Of a stretch of DNA of 64,000 nt, positions 59,456-64,000 are shown piece by piece. Numbering within the stretch: the stretch's first letter is position 1; each line of letters begins with the position of its first letter. A program made the translations under genes and the position numbers. This stretch comes from Cavia porcellus. Taxonomy: Eukaryota; Chordata; Mammalia; Rodentia; Caviidae. Below the pieces are notes generated by a model. The model ran no database searches, was not told where the DNA came from, and saw only the letters and a program-made list of their open reading frames with translations. The DNA lies in the NCBI RefSeq assembly GCF_034190915.1, contig NW_026947507.1, positions 17,742,501 to 17,806,500 of the forward strand. Reading direction: 5' to 3'.

Positions 59456-61077
59456 GAGATTGAGAAAGCGAGTGCACTATTTAATACTCATTAACAATGA
59501 AGTCTATTATTCTAGACATTTTCATTTTGATGTGCTTTTGAGGTAAAATCATTTCTTTAGCAAAGTGCTATGATTTATAATAATACATTTTCTCTTCCTT
59601 ATATTTCAACTCATTTCTGTACAATGTGAGTAATTATCTAAAGAAATGTTTACTAAAATATTTCTCCCAAGAAGGTCATAGGATTAGTGTGAGATGTGTA
59701 TTTCCATTAACAATACAAGCAATTGTGAAAAATTAATGTAATTACATCTGTGAAACTGCAGTTATATATGGAAATTGATGGCTACATTATAAACAACAGC
59801 TAAGAATTCTACATATAAGGTGTGACATTTTAGTACTCTTGAAGGAGAATTAAATTATAAATAGAGAAGTAGCTCTTCAAAAAATAGGAACAATACGTAT
59901 AATTTCTAAAAGGGTGTCCTACCTAATGTAGCCTAAGATCATCAAGGAAAATCAGTTGTACTTGGACTTGAAAATAATTTTCTTTCAAATGCTTTTCCAA
60001 ATACATAGCTACTTTTGTTCTGTCAGCTTCCCAATTTACATATTCTAAACTTTGATCCTAAATACATTTTATCACTAGTGTTGTATATCTCTCTGGTTAA
60101 CTCTTATTTTTTTTTTTTGTTTGTGAAGGGCAAATTGAACATTAATTAATTCAATTTGTGTTAACATTATCTCTAAATAATTGGATTTGGTATGATCCTA
60201 TTGCCAGATTCCCTTACATAAGACAATCTCATTAACAGGCTTTGAGATGTCACTTTAGATCCATTTGGAAACAGAGATACAGACATAAATTCATTATGTG
60301 ATGCACTCTCCATTTTTAAACTGATGAGGTTTACTCTCACTGTTGTTTAAAAGCAATAGGCCCAGTATGTAGCATTTCATGAAGGAATAGAGAAGAATAT
60401 TTTTCTAAAAGGAAAAATATAAAGAAGAACATACAAAAAGTACTGGAAATTTAAAAATGTATACATTTATCCATTAATCATATTGTGATTACATAGTATT
60501 TTTAAAATATGTGAAAGCATCTCTAAATACTTTGTTTAACCCCATAAAAGTATTGATTGGGATTCAATGAAATAAAATATTTTGAAAACTAAAAATATAA
60601 AGAAATATGTTTATCATTTCTATTGCAACTACTAGCAATATAACTCCAAACAAACTAACACAAACGGTGCATATCTTATTTGAATTGCAATTAAAAAGTC
60701 AGCAATAGATTAACTCTTACTAATATGTTGGTTTAGGAGCTATAAGAGTTGCATGATTTTCACACATTCTTCCTTTCAGGAGAGTGTATTTAGTGAAAAT
60801 TGGAGGAAAATGCTCCACATTTCCTGGGCTAAAATAAAGCTTTCTTCTTTGGTTTCTGTTACATAGACTTTGATCTATGCAAACGTGCAAAGGTAATAAT
60901 TACAACAGATAAAATAGGAATATGTGTTGATAAAAACCGTCCTCCACTTCATAGAAGTAGAGAACTTAATTTTTATCATGAGAACTTTTGCAGAGCTTAA
61001 AAATGAAACAAAAAAGAAATGTCTTAATATTTATTTGTATTTAATATATATTTTTATTTATTTATTTTTTTAAATAG
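59456..61077. other. AT-rich DNA, nothing recognised
   Basis: No repeat or gene was recognised. A T11 run lies at 60109-60119. Confidence 0.5.
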
Positions 61078-61130
61078 TCTGGAGAATAGCTCAGCACCAA
61101 AAATACCTGCCTGGAAGTAATAGCTAAGTT
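61078..61130 (+). mobile_element. partial, decayed ID-type SINE
   Basis: 'ctggagaatagctcagcaccaaaaatacctgcctgg' keeps the 5' half (A-box region) of an ID body; the 3' half is not readable. Confidence 0.4.
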
Positions 61131-64000
61131 TTCTTCACTTCTCTAAATTTCTGATATTCACTCCCTATGTTAAATGAATGCAACTCTAGTACTATTTCTC
61201 TCATTACATGTTAATTCCAATAGTCTTGTATCTCAATTTCAGTATCCATTGAATATATTTCATGGATATAGGTAAAATTTAAACTTAACTTTCCTGGTTT
61301 ATCATTATTATATTTGTTGTTTTTGATAGATACTTGATATTCTTAGAATTAATAATAATTTTCCCACTGATAAATCTTTTAATTTATCACTGTTTAAATG
61401 ATCTGTGAGAGAACTATAAATACCTTAGTATGCTCAAATAGATTATCAGGTAGGTAACCTATGTATTCCACTTTGCCTTTGAATCATTTGTAATGAAATA
61501 TGCTTTTCTCATCTTCAAATTTGAATGAGTTGCATCCTCAACTTGCCATTAAGCTGTTATCATGGAATTTTTTTGATCGTGTTCATGAGAGGTCATGGTG
61601 TCTTATCCTATATGGAGTATTTACATCTTGATTCCATATTTTTGTTTTTCAATTTTTGAAGTATACTTTCACTAGCTTCATGAAAACTGGTGAATAAAAG
61701 TAAAGACCTTACACTTATAAATATTCTTCATTGCAATCTTAAAATAGATATTTTAAATGAAATTTGTTCCTTTCCATCCTGCAGACATTATATTATGGAC
61801 TTTATGGTAGTCTTTGCTACTTGCTCTCAATATCATTTTGCAGGATTTTCATTTTTTTCTTCTGTAGTATCAGTGTACTTACCAAAAAGTCAACAAAGAT
61901 ATAACATTGTAAGATTTGGTTAGTGTGATAAAACTGACATTCTTCTCTTGGATATCTGCCTCTAATAGATGAGATCAAAACTATAGTAAATGAAAAAATT
62001 ACTCATTAAACAGCACTTTGCCTTTAATTTTCTTCAAAATAATCAATCTTCTTTGCTTCAAAGCAATTATCCCTTAATTTTTGTCACTTTCTCAGGTCAT
62101 TCTGGAAGAGTGCTTTCACAATTGTCTTTAGTTGAATCATCAAGGCTGCCTCAATGCTCTCAATGTCCTGACCTTTCAAGGTCACTTCTGAGGCTGAAAG
62201 AACCTAATCTGGTGAATAAGGTGCATGAGGAAACATTACAATATTCTTATGAATCTACTTTTCTGTTGCATGGCACTGAGCAGCAGCACTCACCAGATTA
62301 CTGGTCATACCTTGGAAAGGTAAAAAGATAGAAAAAAGTTCTTTTACAAGTGTTTGGAAAATGACAAGGACAGTAGGATATATATGTTTAAAGCAAGTGG
62401 GTGGAAGTATATTGGGAGAGGATTGATGGTTTTGATTCCTTTACTGTTCATGATTTCATTCAGCCATTTGTTGAATATATTGGTCGCTTCTTGTATTCAT
62501 ATTGGCAGTTGAAAATTGACATGGCAATCTCACAGTGCTAGGTATCCAGTTTGTGTTATAGTTTGGAGTGATTGAAATTCAACATTGAACACAGTTCGGG
62601 GCTGTAGGATGGCAGGGGCATGGCCAATGGGAGAACAAAGACACCTCAAAGGACGATAATGCCACAACTGAAGACCTCTGGGCCTAAATCCAATGAACTA
62701 AATAAAGACTGTCTCTGCAGGCATTTCACTCCTGTAGTGAATAGCAACCTGGAGATCTTCTCCTAAGATACTTCTCCAAAATTAGCATAAAATAATTCTA
62801 AATAGAATATAATCTGCTACTTAGAGAAGTCCTTGAACAACTTTCAAGATCTGTTCAATTTCCTGCATGTTGTACTCTAACCACTTCCTTGTTTGAAGAC
62901 TAAATAATTATGGGCCACCCAGAGCCATCCTTTGTCTTAGCCCTCAGAGTCTCAAACTCTGCAGAGGGTTTTGATCCTCCTGGAGCCCTAAAATCATACC
63001 ACTGTCTCATTTATTTAAGTCTTTGCCATACATTTGTTTGGGAGACGGGGGATGTAGGCCAGGTCCCCAATATATTATCTTATTGTTCTTTCATTTTGCA
63101 ACATGTAACTCTTATTTTGTCATTTTTGATGGCTGATTCAGCCTCTGGTACCTAGTATCAACAGGAAGAAAAAAGGAACTAGAGAAATCCTCTTCTCTAG
63201 CAGTGCCAAGATATCACATTAGTCAATTTTATGTCTCACAGTCAGAACATAATTATGTAGTTCATTTATTTTCTGAGTGCTTTTGTATAATAGTATGTCT
63301 TTGGCATTTTTTTCCTCAGTAATTCATTTTTTATGCCACCTGGTTTCAGAGATTTACTTTGTTTGATTGCCCAATTCTTCTGAGTTGCTTTTCCCATTTA
63401 ATTGGGCCCAAAATCTATGATCTGCAGCAAACTATATATAATTAAATGTAGGAGAGTATGTAGCATTTGAAGCAACCTGGTAGGCAGATATCAGCAACAG
63501 AATTAAGACTTTTGGTAGGATGATCAATGAAAAGTGCCGGTAAGTTCATGAAAGAAAAGCTGAAGTGCCTCTTTCTGTAGTTTTATCTTTGCTGTCTTCG
63601 TTTTCTAGAAAAAGTCTCAAAAATATGATGAGAAATAGATGTTGCAATGTATCATGCAGAGCTACATTAATTTTTACTTTAACGGGCCTCCAATAGGCTT
63701 ATATCTTTGAGTCTAACATTTGACTGATTCAAACTTTTTGGAGAATATATTATTCTTCCTTTATTCTGCTGGAGTTGGAGAGATGTGTTCTAGAAGAAAA
63801 TGTTTGATTAAAAATTTGGATAATTCAGAAGTACTTATTTCTCTTTCATGCTCCTTACCTTAGCCTTCAGAAGTAGTTTTTGACTTCAAAGTTTTGATGT
63901 GTCTATTTGTCTATGAAATGAATTAACTAGCTTATTGTTGGCCCATATCCTGAAAATGATCTTTTTCTACCTTTGCTAAGTTATTTGCCTACAATCTATC
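61131..64000. other. AT-rich DNA, nothing firmly recognised
   Basis: A 113-codon frame at 61990-62331 has no recognisable domain. The parts at 62,540-62,760 and 62,890-63,110 are somewhat GC-richer and could be old LTR pieces, but no family could be named and no flanking duplication was seen. Confidence 0.4.

Noticed and set aside
61990..62331. 113-codon plus-strand frame
   Set aside because: Only weakly protein-like, with no recognised family, no exon signals and no neighbour supporting it.

Overview
The window is 64 kb of AT-rich mammalian DNA with no host protein-coding exon, tRNA, rRNA or CRISPR array that I can support. Nearly all readable content is retrotransposon-derived. 7SL-derived B1-type monomers (with the internal duplication typical of B1) occur together with tRNA-derived ID-type SINEs and one probable B1-ID dimer, and no B2 or B4 element is seen. 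This points to a rodent outside the mouse/rat group, possibly Castorimorpha or a squirrel-related lineage; the species is inference. The setting is either intergenic DNA or a very large intron.

Layout. 1-915: the 5' end of a LINE-1 on the minus strand, with a GC-rich 5'UTR and an ORF1 start still open at the window edge. 1.1-12 kb: old DNA with MIR, three ERVL-MaLR LTRs (4.09-4.44 kb minus, 6.07-6.42 kb plus, 8.61-8.97 kb plus), SINEs and a TG microsatellite. 12.17-13.1 kb and 27.70-28.06 kb: two copies of one L1-3'UTR-like retroposon, the second bounded by a perfect 19-bp target-site duplication (TSD). 13-24 kb: mostly unrecognised AT-rich DNA, several SINEs (one young B1 with a tail of about 49 A), and an isolated CpG-rich patch at 22.83-23.25 kb.

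24.1-26.2 kb: L1 ORF2 fragments in plus, minus, plus order. 29.2-33.1 kb: a degraded plus-strand L1 interrupted by a 537-bp solo gammaretrovirus-type LTR with a perfect 4-bp TSD, followed by a minus-strand L1 fragment. 34.84-38.5 kb: a long, old minus-strand L1 carrying two ID SINEs and a MaLR LTR piece. 38.5-44.74 kb: a two-LTR endogenous retrovirus on the minus strand, with a 5-bp TSD, a primer-binding site matching tRNA-His at 16 of 18 bases, a polypurine tract, and decayed gag, protease, RT, integrase and env-TM remnants in that order. Pol carries a large internal deletion and no protein is intact. 44.7-64 kb: mostly unrecognised AT-rich DNA with a B1, an ID, a MaLR LTR, an L2 3' end and a compound microsatellite.

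The most notable items are the endogenous retrovirus (with 12-residue tandem repeats in gag), the promoter-bearing L1 5' end, the clean solo LTR, two perfect fold-back palindromes, and the CpG-rich patch of unknown origin. I found no evidence of a novel functional system. All family names come from reading the sequence against remembered consensus features, not from a search.
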